Positions 1 through 10,871 of a stretch of 64,000 bases of DNA are shown piece after piece; positions within the stretch are counted from its first letter, which is position 1; every line of letters starts with the position of its first letter. The notes beneath the pieces were generated by a model. It searched no databases and was not told where the DNA came from. It worked only from the letters and a program-made list of their open reading frames with translations. A program made the translations under genes and the position numbers. Source of the stretch: Haematobia irritans (lineage: Eukaryota; Arthropoda; Insecta; Diptera; Muscidae); assembly GCF_050003625.1 (NCBI RefSeq), contig NC_134398.1, positions 89,355,832 to 89,419,831 on the forward strand. The letters run 5' to 3'.

Positions 1-1248
<1,248 letters not shown>

Positions 1249-1365
1249 CAGGGATCCGGAGCGGTCCATTTTTTTCGCTCCGCTCCCGCTCCGGAGAAAA
1301 GAAAAACGCTCCGCTCCGAGAAAAAAAAAATGGCTCCGCTCCGCTCCGCTCCTCTTCGAGTATAT
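1249..1365. repeat. Subterminal GGAGCGG/CGCTCC array, left end of hAT
   Basis: Repeated GGAGCGG and CGCTCCGCTCC blocks alternate with short A runs. GC content is far above the surroundings. hAT transposases of known elements bind short repeated subterminal motifs, so these are plausible binding sites; that role is inference. Confidence 0.75.
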
Positions 1366-1384
1366 TATAGTATATTATATAATT

Positions 1385-1748
1385 ATATAATCTGAACCAA
1401 TTTGCATAATATTTTGCGGGTTTAATTAATACCACAAAAGGTTACCTTGTGCGAAATTTGAGAAAGATCAGTTAAGAAATGAGGCCTCTACGGTCAAAAA
1501 TAAGGTTATTAGGGGCGAATTTTTCAAAATCGGGCGATACATACATGGGAGCTATATCTACATCTGAACCGATTTCGATGAAATTTTGCACATACCGTTA
1601 GTACTATAGTGGACTGGATCTAGCCAACTTTGAGTAAGATCGGTTAGTAAATAAGGGTTCTATGGCCAAATTTGGGAAAATCGGGCTATACATATATATG
1701 AGAGCTATATCTAAATCTGAACCGATTTCGATGATATTTCGCACATAT
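1385..1748 (-). repeat. Family B repeat fragment (distal part)
   Basis: On the minus strand this matches the B element at about 26765-27120, including the repeated phrase AATCGGTTCAGATTTAGA and ATCGCCCGATTTT. It is separated from its proximal part (3760-4022) by the nested MITE and A element. About 245 bp of B sequence is missing between the two parts. Confidence 0.8.
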
Positions 1749-1850
1749 ACCCAGCAAAAAAATTTGGAAGTTCTTCCAAATGCACAACTTTAAAAGCACT
1801 TCCAGAAGATGCACTCCCAATGATGTTCTTTATTTTAACTTTTATTTTAA
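1749..1850 (+). mobile_element. CCCAGCAAA-ended MITE, 5' part
   Basis: The first 100 bases, beginning CCCAGCAAAAAAATTTGG, match the intact copy at 49802-50369 almost exactly. The copy is cut at about 1850 by a family A element and continues at 3491. Confidence 0.88.
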
Positions 1851-3490
1851 CCCTTCACCACTACTGTGGTACAGGGTATAATAAGTTTGTGCATTTGTAT
1901 GTAACGCCAAGAAGGAAAAGTCTGAGACCCATCGTTTAGTATACCGATCGTCTTAGAATTAAATTCTGAGTCGATTTAGCGATGTCCGTCTGTCTGTCTG
2001 TCCGTCTGTCTGTCTGTCTGTTGATGTATTTTTGTGTGCAAAGTACAGCTCGCAGTTTAAGTCCGATTATCCTAAAATTTGGTATAGGGTCCTGTTTCGG
2101 CTCAAAGACGATCCCTATTGATTTTGGAAAAAATCGGTTCAGATTTAGATATAGCTGCCATATATATTTTTCATCGATTTGGTCATAATTGGCGTGTATA
2201 TCAACCGATCTTCCTCAAATTCCGTACATCCGAATATTTTATGAGTCTCGAAAAACTTACAAAATATCAGCCAAATCGGTTCAGATTTAGATATAGCTCC
2301 CATATATAGCTTTCGCCCGATTTACACTCATTTGCCCACAGAGGCCAAGTTTTTGCTCCGATTTAGTTGAAATTTTGCACAGGGAGTAGAATTAGCATTA
2401 TAGCTATGTGTGTCAAATTTGGTTGAAATCGGTTCAGATTTAGATATAGCTCCCATATATAGCTTTCGCCCGATTTACACTCAAATGACCACAGAGGCCA
2501 ATTTTTTGCTCCGATGTAGTTGAAATTTTGCACAGGGAGTATAATTAGCATTGTAGCTATACGTGCCAAATTTGGTTGAAATCGGTTCAGATTTAGATAT
2601 ATATAGCTTTCGCCCGATTTACACTCATATGACCACAGAGGCCAATTCTTAACTCCGATTTAGTTGAAATTTTGCACAGGGAGTAGAATTAGCATTGTAG
2701 CTATACGTGTCAAATTTGGTTGAAATCGGTTGAGATTTAGATATATCTCCCATATAAAGCTTTCGCCCGATTTACACTCATATGACCACAGAGGCCAATT
2801 TTTAACTCCGATTTAGTTGAAATTTTGCATTGGGAGTAGAATTAGCATTGTAGCTATGCGTGCCAAATTTGGTTGAAATCGGTTCAGAGTTAGATATATC
2901 TCCCATATATAGCTTTCGCCCGATTTACACTCATATGACCACAGAGGCCAATTTTTAACTCCGATTTAGTTGAAATTTTCCACAGGGAGTAGAATTAGCA
3001 TTGTAGCTATGCGTGCCAAATTTGGTTGACATCGGTTCAGATTTAGATTTAGCTCCCATATATATGTTTTTCTGATTTCGACCAACATTTTCCTTGTAAA
3101 ATCGCCACTGCTTAGTCGAAAAGTTGTAAAAATGACTCTTATTTTCCTAAACTTCTAACACATATATATCGAGCGATAAATCATAAATAAACTTTTGCGA
3201 AGTTTCCTTAAAATTGCTTCAGATTTAAATGTTTCCCATATTTTTGTACTAACATTGTGTTCCACCCTAGTGCATTAGACGACTTAAATTTTGAGTCTAT
3301 AGATTTTGTAGAAGTCTATCAAATTCTGTCCAAATCGAGTGATATTTAAATGTATGTATTTGGGACAAACCTTTATATATAGCCCCCAACACATTTGACG
3401 GATATGATATGGTATCGAAAATTTAGATCTACAAAGTGGTGCAGGGTATAATATAGTCGGCCCCGCCCGACTTTAGACTTTCCTTACTTG
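1851..3490 (+). mobile_element. Family A repeat element
   Basis: The element begins with a hairpin-like stretch (CCCTTCACCAC, then GTGGTACAGGGTATAATAAG) and carries a long GTCTGTCTG box near 1985-2020. Next come several 153-bp units, and the end is GTGGTGCAGGGTATAATA followed by a GC-rich palindrome AGTCGGCCCCGCCCGACT and CTTACTTG. The ACCAC and GTGGT blocks near its two ends are inverse to each other. No coding sequence was recognised. B and C elements in the window share this plan, so the three form one superfamily. Its transposition class is not clear to me. Confidence 0.8.
2308..3063 (+). repeat. 153-bp tandem units inside family A
   Basis: The phrase AGCTTTCGCCCGATTTACAC recurs at 2308, 2461, 2605, 2758 and 2911, giving spacings of 153, 144, 153 and 153. 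The short unit lacks part of the AGCTCCCA segment. The frames across this region are not genes. Confidence 0.93.
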
Positions 3491-3757
3491 TTTATATCTT
3501 GGTTTTTCATACTTTTAATAGGTGATTTAAAGTTTTTTGTTTCAAATAGGTTAAAACCAGAGTAAGAATTCATAAAATGGTACAAATCATTTAAATTTTG
3601 TCGAAAAAAATGCTAAATCCAATCTGAAAAAATTGTGAATTTTTGAAAATATTTGAGGTTTTGAGACGTTTCCGACAAGCGTTAGAATCCATTAAAAATT
3701 ATAAAAAATTATAAAAATGATTTATTTCACAAAATATCACAGAATTTTTTAATTTAC
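3491..3757 (+). mobile_element. CCCAGCAAA-ended MITE, middle part
   Basis: This continues the MITE begun at 1749, matching 49920-50180 of the intact copy. It ends at a truncated point where B sequence resumes; the last 190 bases of the MITE are absent. Confidence 0.85.
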
Positions 3758-3759
3758 AT

Positions 3760-4022
3760 CATTCAATAGCGTTCGTCCTTGTGCCCAAAAAACTCCCTGT
3801 ACCAAATTTCATCAAAATCGGTTAATAATTGCGACTGGAATCCTGTGAACAAAAAATACATGGACAGACGGACGGACGGACACCAAGCGCTAGATCGACT
3901 CAGGAGGTGATTCTGAGTCGATCGGTAGATATTTTATGGGGTCTAAAATCAATATTTCTGGTAGGCACATTTTTTGGCCGATCAAACTTATTATACCCTA
4001 ACCACTATGTGGTTTAGGGTAC
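3760..4022 (-). repeat. Family B repeat fragment (proximal end)
   Basis: The reverse complement matches 26253-26520, from the terminal ATACCCTAAACCAC-like hairpin, through GTATAATAAGTTTGATCGGCC and the GTCCGTCCGTC box, to the first internal unit. It is the outer end of the B copy whose distal part is at 1385-1748. Confidence 0.87.
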
Positions 4023-4045
4023 AATGACTTTAAAACAATGTGTTA

Positions 4046-4305
4046 AAACATTTTATTAATTTTGAAGATTTTTTCAGAAATATTAAATCCATTTTGACTT
4101 CATTAAAACAAAATTTTCATTCATGTTAGGATACACATTTTTATGTCGAATCATTTAGCTATAAGGATAAACAGACTTCATTGAAAAGTTTAGAGACTTT
4201 TAGACAAGGAAAAACTTTTTTTCAGAGAAATACGTCTTCTATTCTAAGCAAAATTCGTATTTGAAGCATGTGAAGTATTTGGCCTCCCGACAATATTCTT
4301 TGCGG
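4046..4305 (+). repeat. Degraded family D element fragment
   Basis: The second half of a D element is recognisable from the AATTTT.AAGATTTTTTC, CATGTTAGGATACACATTTTT and CCGACAATATT phrases. It is clearly more diverged than the other D copies, hence older. Confidence 0.65.
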
Positions 4306-4926
4306 TGCACCATCTACTATGTAATATGTGATAGAAACCAAATTTATGAAAATGGACCAAAATGGACCAAATTCTGTTTGGTCCGACCATCGGACCAAAT
4401 TCAAAAAATAGAAATCTTTTGGACCAATTTTGGTCCGATCGGACCAAAACGGCAACGCTGATTGGAATTGAAAGTCTATACACAGAGTAGAAGTAACTAC
4501 TCTCCGAACGTTTTTTTTTTGGTTTTGCAACAGACGTAGAGAAGAGGTTTTGTTATATTTGTAATGTGTGAGTGTATGTTTATGTTTGGAACAACCTCCA
4601 TCGAAATCAGCCCGTGGTATACCTACGAATATTCTTACTCAGATCTAGTGTTACCTAATTTCGCTTTTTTCCCTTTATTGTAAAAATACATTTTCGAACA
4701 GCGTTTTTAAGAAATGTTCGTTCTCAAAAAAAGTAGATAACATGCAATAATACAAATCAAGTCATTAGTTTTCAATGTGAGAAAAATTAAAATAAATGTA
4801 TATGCGCACATTTTTCAACCAAAATTGAAACCATCCATAATTTTAATTAAATTTTCGATAACTAATATCAGAAATAAGAGAATGCTAGGATATAGTACAA
4901 TAGTAAAGCAAATATGAATGTCCTTA
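4306..4926. other. Unassigned AT-rich sequence inside hAT
   Basis: There is a patch of repeated GGACCAAA motifs at 4350-4450. No coding sequence, tRNA or clear repeat boundary was recognised. Confidence 0.5.
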
Positions 4927-5576
4927 CACTGAAAAAAAGCATGCCCGGTTCCAAAGATTTTGTCTTTACTTTAACAGTTTGGGTATTAATTCCGAGCCAA
5001 AGAAGGAGAATACAAGTAAGAATACTTTAAAGACGCAATTCTTTTTTAAATTTGGGGGTTATGTACTTGCTTCTAGGAAGCAAATGTTAATTTTTCATTT
5101 TTTTAGATTTTTTTTCGTCAGTTGTTATCAAAATCCTTTAAAAACGAGTTAACGAAAAATTTTTTCCATATTGAGACTCGACTTCCAGTAGAAATTATGC
5201 TATGTTTCAAGTAAAATGCGTCTTTAAAATAAAGTGTTGAAAAACATGTCTTAGTTTTTACCGATTTTTTGCTTTGTAGGCAAGATGCAAAAAGGAAACA
5301 AATTTAAAGACAATTTTATTAATTTTAAAGATTTTTTCTTAATTATTAAAGTCACGTTGACCTTACCTCAAAAATTGTATCTTTCATGTTATGATACACA
5401 TTTTTAAGTAAAATCACTTAATTATAAGGACATTACAACTTCATTCAAAAGTTTATTGACATTTGGACAAGGAAAAAAACTTTATTTTAGAGAAATGTGT
5501 CTTCCATGTTAAGCAAAATTTGCATTCTTATTCTAAGGACATGAAATCTTTGACTTCACGACAATATTTTTTTCAG
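4927..5576 (+). mobile_element. Family D element, diverged copy
   Basis: It begins CACTGAAAAAAAGCATGCC after TA and ends GACAATATTTTTTTCAG, lacking the last bases of the inverted repeat. It is alignable along its length to the copies at 19368, 35835, 39172 and 42324. D elements are about 615 bp, non-coding, with CACTGAAAAA inverted ends and TA target sites. Confidence 0.8.
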
Positions 5577-5905
5577 AAAACTAAAAAATTAAATATAAAT
5601 AAGATCGTTTAATTGCATTTATTTGACGTTCATTACAAACATCTTTGTAGTAATACGGGATTAAATTGATCGAAAGTACTGCTGTTACTTTTACAACACA
5701 TGCTAGAGATATATTTTGACATTTGCCGTTTTTGAAACCAATTACTAAAAAAACACGTTGTGTTTTTCCCAATGTACGTACGTACAAAAATACATATCGT
5801 ACATTTTAAACGTTTACTCACACTATGCTAAGTACTAGCTAAATTTGAAATTACCTACACAGTGTAATTTCAAAGTTACACATTTCATTCAAGTAATATT
5901 TTATT
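5577..5905. other. Unassigned sequence inside hAT
   Basis: Nothing beyond AT-rich sequence was recognised between the D element and the right subterminal array. Confidence 0.5.
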
Positions 5906-6012
5906 CGGAGCGGAGCGGTTTTTCATTTGGAAACCGCTCCGCTCCGGATTTTAGAAATGCCGCTCCCGCTCCGGCAAAAAAAGGGCTTGCTCCGCTCCGC
6001 TCCGGATCCCTG
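5906..6012. repeat. Subterminal GGAGCGG/CGCTCC array, right end of hAT
   Basis: This is the mirror of the left array, with blocks GGAGCGGAGCGG, CCGCTCCGCTCC and CTCCGCTCCGGATCCCTG, ending at the 8-bp target duplication. Confidence 0.75.
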
Positions 6013-6386
6013 CTTGGACTTATAGAAACCTAGAGGTATATTAGGACCATAACGAGGTGTGCCAAAAATGGTGAGTATCGGTCTATGTTTTGGTATAGCC
6101 CCCATATATACCGATCTCCCGATTTTATTTCTAAGGTTCTAGAATCCGCAGTTTTTATCAAATTTGGCTGAAATTGGAAATCTAAAGATATTTCAGAACC
6201 ATAAACAGGTGTGTCAAAAATGGTGAGAATCGGTCCATGTTTTGGTATAGCCCCCATATAGACCGATCTCCCGATTTTATTTCTTAAGTTCTAGAATCCA
6301 TTGCTTTTATCCAATTTGTCTGAAACTGGAAATATGGGGGTATTTTAGGACCACAAATAGGTCTGCCAAAAATGGGGAATATCGGC
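6013..6386 (+). repeat. Family C repeat, second part of interrupted copy
   Basis: The sequence resumes with CTTGGACTTATAGAAACC and two to three C units containing GGTATAGCCCCCATAT and ACCGATCTCCCGATTTTA. It stops abruptly at 6386. Confidence 0.85.
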
Positions 6387-6440
6387 AGGGCCGCCTTTAA
6401 CCTTTTAGAGGCCCTGGGCATATTAGTATAACGGGCCCCT
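6387..6440. mobile_element. Short hAT-like terminus fragment
   Basis: CAGGGCCGCCTTTAACC and GGCCCTGGGCAT resemble termini of hAT elements. Only 54 bases are present, so the call is tentative. Confidence 0.35.
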
Positions 6441-6441
6441 A

Positions 6442-6573
6442 CACGGACGAAAAATACTGTTTTTCATATGTTTGGGTGTAAAAATTATATGTTTGGAATT
6501 AAAAATTTTTAACACAAACAAACGAAAGCGAGAATATAATGTTCATAAACTGGCATAACATTTTTGGGACATA
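6442..6573 (+). mobile_element. EF element terminus fragment (CACGGACG end)
   Basis: It starts CACGGACGAAAAATACTG after TA and has the AAACATATAATG-like blocks of EF ends. It is cut after 130 bp by another EF element in the opposite orientation at a TA. Confidence 0.75.
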
Positions 6574-7023
6574 CACCCTCAAAAAAAAAAAATCGATTCT
6601 GTAACATATACTCCCAAACACATTTTGCTTCAAGGATATACATTTTTGGGTATTGCCCAAACATTTATATATTTGATTTCTTCCAATATATAATATGTTT
6701 GAAAGCATATGTGTCTAAACAATATAATATGTTTGGGTAGTCTAAGTTCCAAACATTATGTATTTTTCCATCCAAATTCAATAATGTTGTCTTCCAAAAA
6801 ACTATATGTTATTATGTGAACATATAATATGTTTGGAAACATTTTGAACCCAAAAATATTATATGCTTAGAAGAATTTTCTCCCAAAGAATATTGTGCTC
6901 AATTTTTTTTCTGCCTAATTCTATATTCCCTCACATTTTTCTCACTTCCATGAGTTTTTTAGTTCTTAGCACATTGTAGAAAAAATTATAAAATTTTGTA
7001 ATTTTTTTAAATTTTACATTTTG

Positions 7024-7096
7024 CCGGACGGGGATTCGAACAGCGGACCACACAGTTTGTACGCCAGCACACTAACCACTGGCCTACGTAGCTGTT
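7024..7096 (-). repeat. tRNA-like module 1 of divergent pair, EF copy 1
   Basis: Read on the minus strand there is a box A-like TAGGCCAGTGGTTAGTGTG and a box B-like TGTTCGAATCCCCGTCC about 45 bases later. The acceptor stem does not pair cleanly, so a working tRNA is unlikely. It may be an internal Pol III promoter or a captured tRNA relic. Confidence 0.65.
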
Positions 7097-7218
7097 ATGG
7101 TCATCAAGAGATAATTATCGTTATAAGTCATATTTATATAGCATAGCTTGCGGCGCCCACGAGCCGATGCAAACATAACATTGTTTAACAACATAACATT
7201 GTTAAACATACATTTGTT

Positions 7219-7320
7219 GGCGACGTGGAGCAGTGGTTGGTACGTCCGCCCTGGGTTCGATCCCTGTGTCCTGGGTTCGAACCCTGTGTCCTGGGTTCGA
7301 TCCCTGCTTCGACCGACACC
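7219..7320 (+). repeat. tRNA-like module 2, with triplicated box B
   Basis: The box A-like GTGGAGCAGTGGTTGG is followed by three adjacent 20-base units CTGGGTTCGATCCCTG(T/C)(G/T)TC. Each contains a GGTTCGA box B core. Other EF copies have one box B here, so this is a local triplication. Confidence 0.65.
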
Positions 7321-7929
7321 ATTTTTTTATTTTTTTTACATATATTTTTTACGTATATTCCAAATACGTTCGGAATATCCCGAAAAGGTGTTCAACATTA
7401 CATACTACTATATTAACTTTTTACTACGAAACTGTAAAGTGTGTCTTATAAAAGTCTTAAATTCAGAAAAGAACAGTGCTTGATATAAACGAAATGGACT
7501 GATTTCAAATCATATATTATTTTTTATTGCAAAAATAAAAAATTTGTAACAAAAAAGGGTTTTGTACACAAGTTTGAAATTTTCGAAGAAATTCAAAAAA
7601 CTCTTACAAAGGAAGAATGTGAAGTCGAGTAATATATAAATATTTTTCCATCCAATCCTAAAGTTAACGATAACCATTCAAAAGCACATTATATTTAAAT
7701 TCGAAACAATAATTTTACAACCAACACATAAATTTATTTAGGTGTGAACAATTGTTTGCTTCCTTTAATAACTTATTCTAAAGAAAATAAACTTATTCAA
7801 TTGTTGCTTTGGATCATTCCCCACCAAGTTATAAAACAATTTGCCTAAAAAAGTTATGTTATTCTGGTTTTACCGATGCGAGTTTTGCCGTAAAATGAGA
7901 AATATTTTAGTGGCAAAACTCAAACTCAA

Positions 7930-8360
7930 TGTTTTCATCAAATTCGATCTGTATCAGAGGGAAATATGGTTTTAGCCTTTGCCGTGAGTCAAAAATAATT
8001 CCAGAAGTGGAAATATTTTCTCCCACAGTTGTGAACAGAAAAATAGAAAATTGTGAAAAAACACAAGTGAATTAGAATTTCGAATGGACTGGTTTTCTTT
8101 ATTTCGTGAAAGAATTCCAATACTAGGAGGAAGATGCTTACCAGAAAAAACAATGTTTATTTGACTGATGACAATATTCAAGTGTTTTATTAAAATCAAC
8201 CACATTAGATGACAAGTATAAGTTCAGAAGAGAGAATAAAAATGTAGAAAACAGAATTAAGTCTGTGAGAGAATCATAATATGTTTAAATTGTTAGTACA
8301 GAAAGATTCGAAGATTTGAAGAACAAAAAGGGTGGCCAGACATGGTATTTGGCGTAAACA
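7930..8360 (-). repeat. 3' LTR of BEL/Pao element
   Basis: It is the 431-bp partner of 18788-19218. On the minus strand it begins TGTTTACGCC and ends GATGAAAACA. Frames inside it are not genes. Confidence 0.95.
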
Positions 8361-8378
8361 TTCCGGCCCCCTTGCAGT
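8361..8378 (-). promoter_or_regulatory. Candidate polypurine tract
   Basis: Read on the minus strand, a purine-rich GCAAGGGGGCCGGAA directly precedes the 3' LTR. This is where a polypurine tract primes plus-strand DNA synthesis. It is interrupted by two cytosines, so moderate confidence. Confidence 0.5.
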
Positions 8379-8666
8379 ACTACTGCAATGAAATTTAATC
8401 CAAATTAGTCTCTTCTGAGCTCATACTTGCTTACAATGAATTTATTTAAGAATTATGAATGTGGCTTAAAGTTAAAAGAAGGAAAAGTACAAATGCGTAA
8501 ATTAAATTGTGGACTGTAAAAGAAACTTAATATGATAAGTTATAATAGTTGAAATCCATGTAGCTCGTAACTAGGAAAGAGGCTCCATATTGAGAAAGAA
8601 ATCTTTGCTGGAAAATATTAAAACCTCCTGCTTAAACTGAAAGAAGAAGTTTATGTTTTGCTTATA

Positions 8667-9599
8667 AAGGGTGATTTGTTAAGAGCTTGATAACTTTTTT
8701 TTAAAAAAAAACGCATAAAATTTGCAAAATCTCATCGGTTCTTTATTTGAAACGTTAGATTGGTCCATGACATTTACTTTTTGAAGATAATTTCATTTAA
8801 ATGTTGACCGCGGCTGCGTCTTAGGTGGTCCATTCGGAAAGTCCAATTTTGGGCAACTTTTTCGAGCATTTCGGCCGGAATAGCCCGAATTTCTTCGGAA
8901 ATGTTGTCTTCCAAAGCTGGAATAGTTGCTGGCTTATTTCTGTAGACTTTAGACTTGACGTAGCCCCACAAAAAATAGTCTAAAGGCGTCAAATCGCATG
9001 ATCTTGGTGGCCAACTTACCGGTCCATTTCTTGAGATGAATTGTTCTCCGAAGTTTTCCCTCAAAATGGCCATAGAATCGCGAGCTGTGTGGCATGTAGC
9101 GCCATCTTGTTGAAACCACATGTCAACCAAGTTCAGTTCTTCCATTTTTGGCAACAAAAAGTTTGTTAGCATCGAACGATAGCGATCGCCATTCACCGTA
9201 ACGTTGCGTCCAACAGCATCTTTGAAAAAATACGGTCCAATGATTCCACCAGCGTACAAACCACACCAAACAGTGCATTTTTCGGGATGCATGGGCAGTT
9301 CTTGAACGGCTTCTGGTTGCTCTTCACTCCAAATGCGGCAATTTTGCTTATTTACGTAGCCATTCAACCAGAAATGAGCCTCATCGCTGAACAAAATTTG
9401 TCGATAAAAAAGCGGATTTTCTGCCAACTTTTCTAGGGCCCATTCACTGAAAATTCGACGTTGTGGCAGATCGTAAGTCTATTCATGATGAAATGTCAAA
9501 GCATACTGAGCATCTTTCTCTTTGACACCATGTCTGAAATCCCACGTGATCTGTCAAATACTAATGCATGAAAATCCTAACCTCAAAAGAATCACCCTT
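8667..9599 (-). mobile_element. DD41D mariner-like element, copy 2
   Basis: A complete 933-bp element with inverted ends AAGGGTGATT and TA on both sides (8665-8666, 9600-9601). It is inserted in the BEL/Pao element downstream of its last ORF, so it is younger than that insertion. As in copy 1, the N-terminal coding part is deleted, with a different breakpoint. Confidence 0.93.
8774..9427 (-). CDS. DD41D transposase core, N-terminally deleted
   Basis: The 217-residue frame carries the same catalytic core and all three aspartates as copy 1. The upstream ATG that starts copy 1 is present, but the deletion junction (ACTTACGATCTGCC) shifts the frame. The open frame therefore only begins at an internal Met in LAENPLFYRQ. 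Functional transposase is unlikely. The element could still be mobilised by a full-length relative. Confidence 0.82.
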   Translation of the reverse strand: MAENPLFYRQILFSDEAHFWLNGYVNKQNCRIWSEEQPEAVQELPMHPEKCTVWCGLYAGGIIGPYFFKDAVGRNVTVNGDRYRSMLTNFLLPKMEELNLVDMWFQQDGATCHTARDSMAILRENFGEQFISRNGPVSWPPRSCDLTPLDYFLWGYVKSKVYRNKPATIPALEDNISEEIRAIPAEMLEKVAQNWTFRMDHLRRSRGQHLNEIIFKK

Positions 9600-9789
9600 T
9601 AGAAAAAAAACAACGAATACTTCAGTGCATTTTCAAAATGTCATGTTAATTCATTTACAAATGTTTAAAAATTAGAACAATTCTGTAGTAATCCATTGTA
9701 ATAAATATATATAAATGGCTTCGAATTACAAAATGAAATAAAATATAAAAAATTCAAATTAATAGGGAAAAAGAGGAAACTATGATAAA

Positions 9790-10737
9790 TCATTGAGAAA
9801 ACGATCCATATACCACCCAACCGAAAACAGTGTTCTGAGCAGTAGGCAGTCCATGTCGCATCAAAGTCCCTTCGCTCATTACTCTCGGATATATGTCGAC
9901 CCCAATTACAATATCGATACATCCAGATTTGCTAAATGACGGATCAGCCAGAAATAGGTGAGGGTAGTGTGATCGAAACGATTCCTGTAAGGATTCTGCA
10001 GGAGTTATCGTATTAATTCGGTTATCTACACGAAATGTACCCTCAATCGTTAGGTTCGCATTGAAACGTGACTGCAGCGTAAGTGGGCAAATCGTCTCAT
10101 CCTTTAGTGTCAATGTGATTAAATTGAATTTGTCTACAAATTTTTTGGAAATCCTACTCACGGGAGACCCCGAATCCAGAAGACAGCGTGCCGGATTCTT
10201 CCCATTGACTTTCACCAGAACCGTAGGCAAAAGAATAATTCTGTTCTGACGCATTATAGCTGACAATGAAGGAGATTGCTTAGTAATCGGTACAGTGGAG
10301 GTGGAGTCAATGGATTTCTTTCTGACTGGTACAGCAATTCGCATTGGGGTTTCTGTATTATCAGATGAAAGTGAACGTGAAGGCGAAGGATGGCTAGCCT
10401 TAGAGCGTGGTGTGGTTAGAATCTGATCACGGAATTTAGGATTGACGTGTAGTAAAGTGTTGTGAAACTTTTTGCAATGATGACAACCTCGATCGCTGAA
10501 GCAACGTCCATGCGAATGGTCCTGAGCCAAACAATTAACACAATATTTGTGTCGCCGAACTGCCTCCCAACGGTCAGACATGTTCATATCCAAAAATTTC
10601 CGACATAATCGAAGTGAGTGTAGTGATGAACGGCAAATGAGGCAACGAAGAGGCTTGTAGTATTTAGAGGACCGAGTTCGGGATCGGCGGTCAGAACGTT
10701 TCGGTGAAGCGGGCATTATATCCTGAAGAATGGACAT
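9790..10737 (-). CDS. Extra BEL/Pao ORF: zinc knuckles plus retropepsin-like domain
   Basis: The 315-residue protein has two to three Cys/His knuckles at residues about 34-98 (CLICRSSLHSLRLC, CVNCLAQDHSHGRC and CHHCKKFHNTLLH). An aspartyl-protease domain of the DUF1758 type follows, with active-site LLDSGS near residue 185. It ends near FGWVVYGSF, the same place where the protease region of the gag-pol ORF reads FGWILSGP. It is thus a diverged second copy of the knuckle-protease module, placed after pol where some retroelements carry env. It starts about 135 bases after the apparent pol end. A pyrimidine-rich tract ending TTCTTCAG lies just inside the ORF start, followed after six bases by an in-frame ATG (10716), so expression from a spliced RNA is possible. 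It could instead be a remnant of another element. Confidence 0.8.
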   Translation of the reverse strand: MSILQDIMPASPKRSDRRSRTRSSKYYKPLRCLICRSSLHSLRLCRKFLDMNMSDRWEAVRRHKYCVNCLAQDHSHGRCFSDRGCHHCKKFHNTLLHVNPKFRDQILTTPRSKASHPSPSRSLSSDNTETPMRIAVPVRKKSIDSTSTVPITKQSPSLSAIMRQNRIILLPTVLVKVNGKNPARCLLDSGSPVSRISKKFVDKFNLITLTLKDETICPLTLQSRFNANLTIEGTFRVDNRINTITPAESLQESFRSHYPHLFLADPSFSKSGCIDIVIGVDIYPRVMSEGTLMRHGLPTAQNTVFGWVVYGSFSQ

Positions 10738-10750
10738 GGAAAGGAAACAA
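10723..10750 (-). promoter_or_regulatory. Candidate splice acceptor upstream of extra ORF
   Basis: The minus strand reads a pyrimidine-rich stretch (TTTCCTTTCCATG, then TCCATTCTTCAG) with the AG at 10723-10724. An in-frame ATG lies six bases later. The acceptor is inferred from sequence only; no matching donor was identified. Confidence 0.35.
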
Positions 10751-10871
10751 AGTAATTACGAATAAGAACATTTACGTCTTCGAATGAAGCAAAGTAAAAA
10801 AAGATGGATATATTTATTCAATTCTAAAGGGTCTGGAGGAATATTTCAGAATATGTTAATGGTCCCGATTT

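Larger units (their letters stand above)
1249..6012. mobile_element. hAT-type non-autonomous element with nested insertions
   Basis: The left end reads CAGGGATCCGGAGCGG and the right end is its inverse. The element is flanked by a perfect 8-bp direct repeat CTTGGACT (1241-1248 and 6013-6020), and removing it rejoins a continuous family C sequence. Eight-base duplications and CAGGG termini are typical of hAT elements. No hAT transposase was recognised inside its 4.76 kb. Instead it holds B, A and D family repeats and part of a MITE, so it either grew by insertion or was already a deletion derivative. Confidence 0.88.

Noticed and set aside
7972..8205. A 77-residue frame, identical at 18830-19063
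   Set aside because: It lies within the BEL/Pao LTRs and is identical only because the LTRs are.
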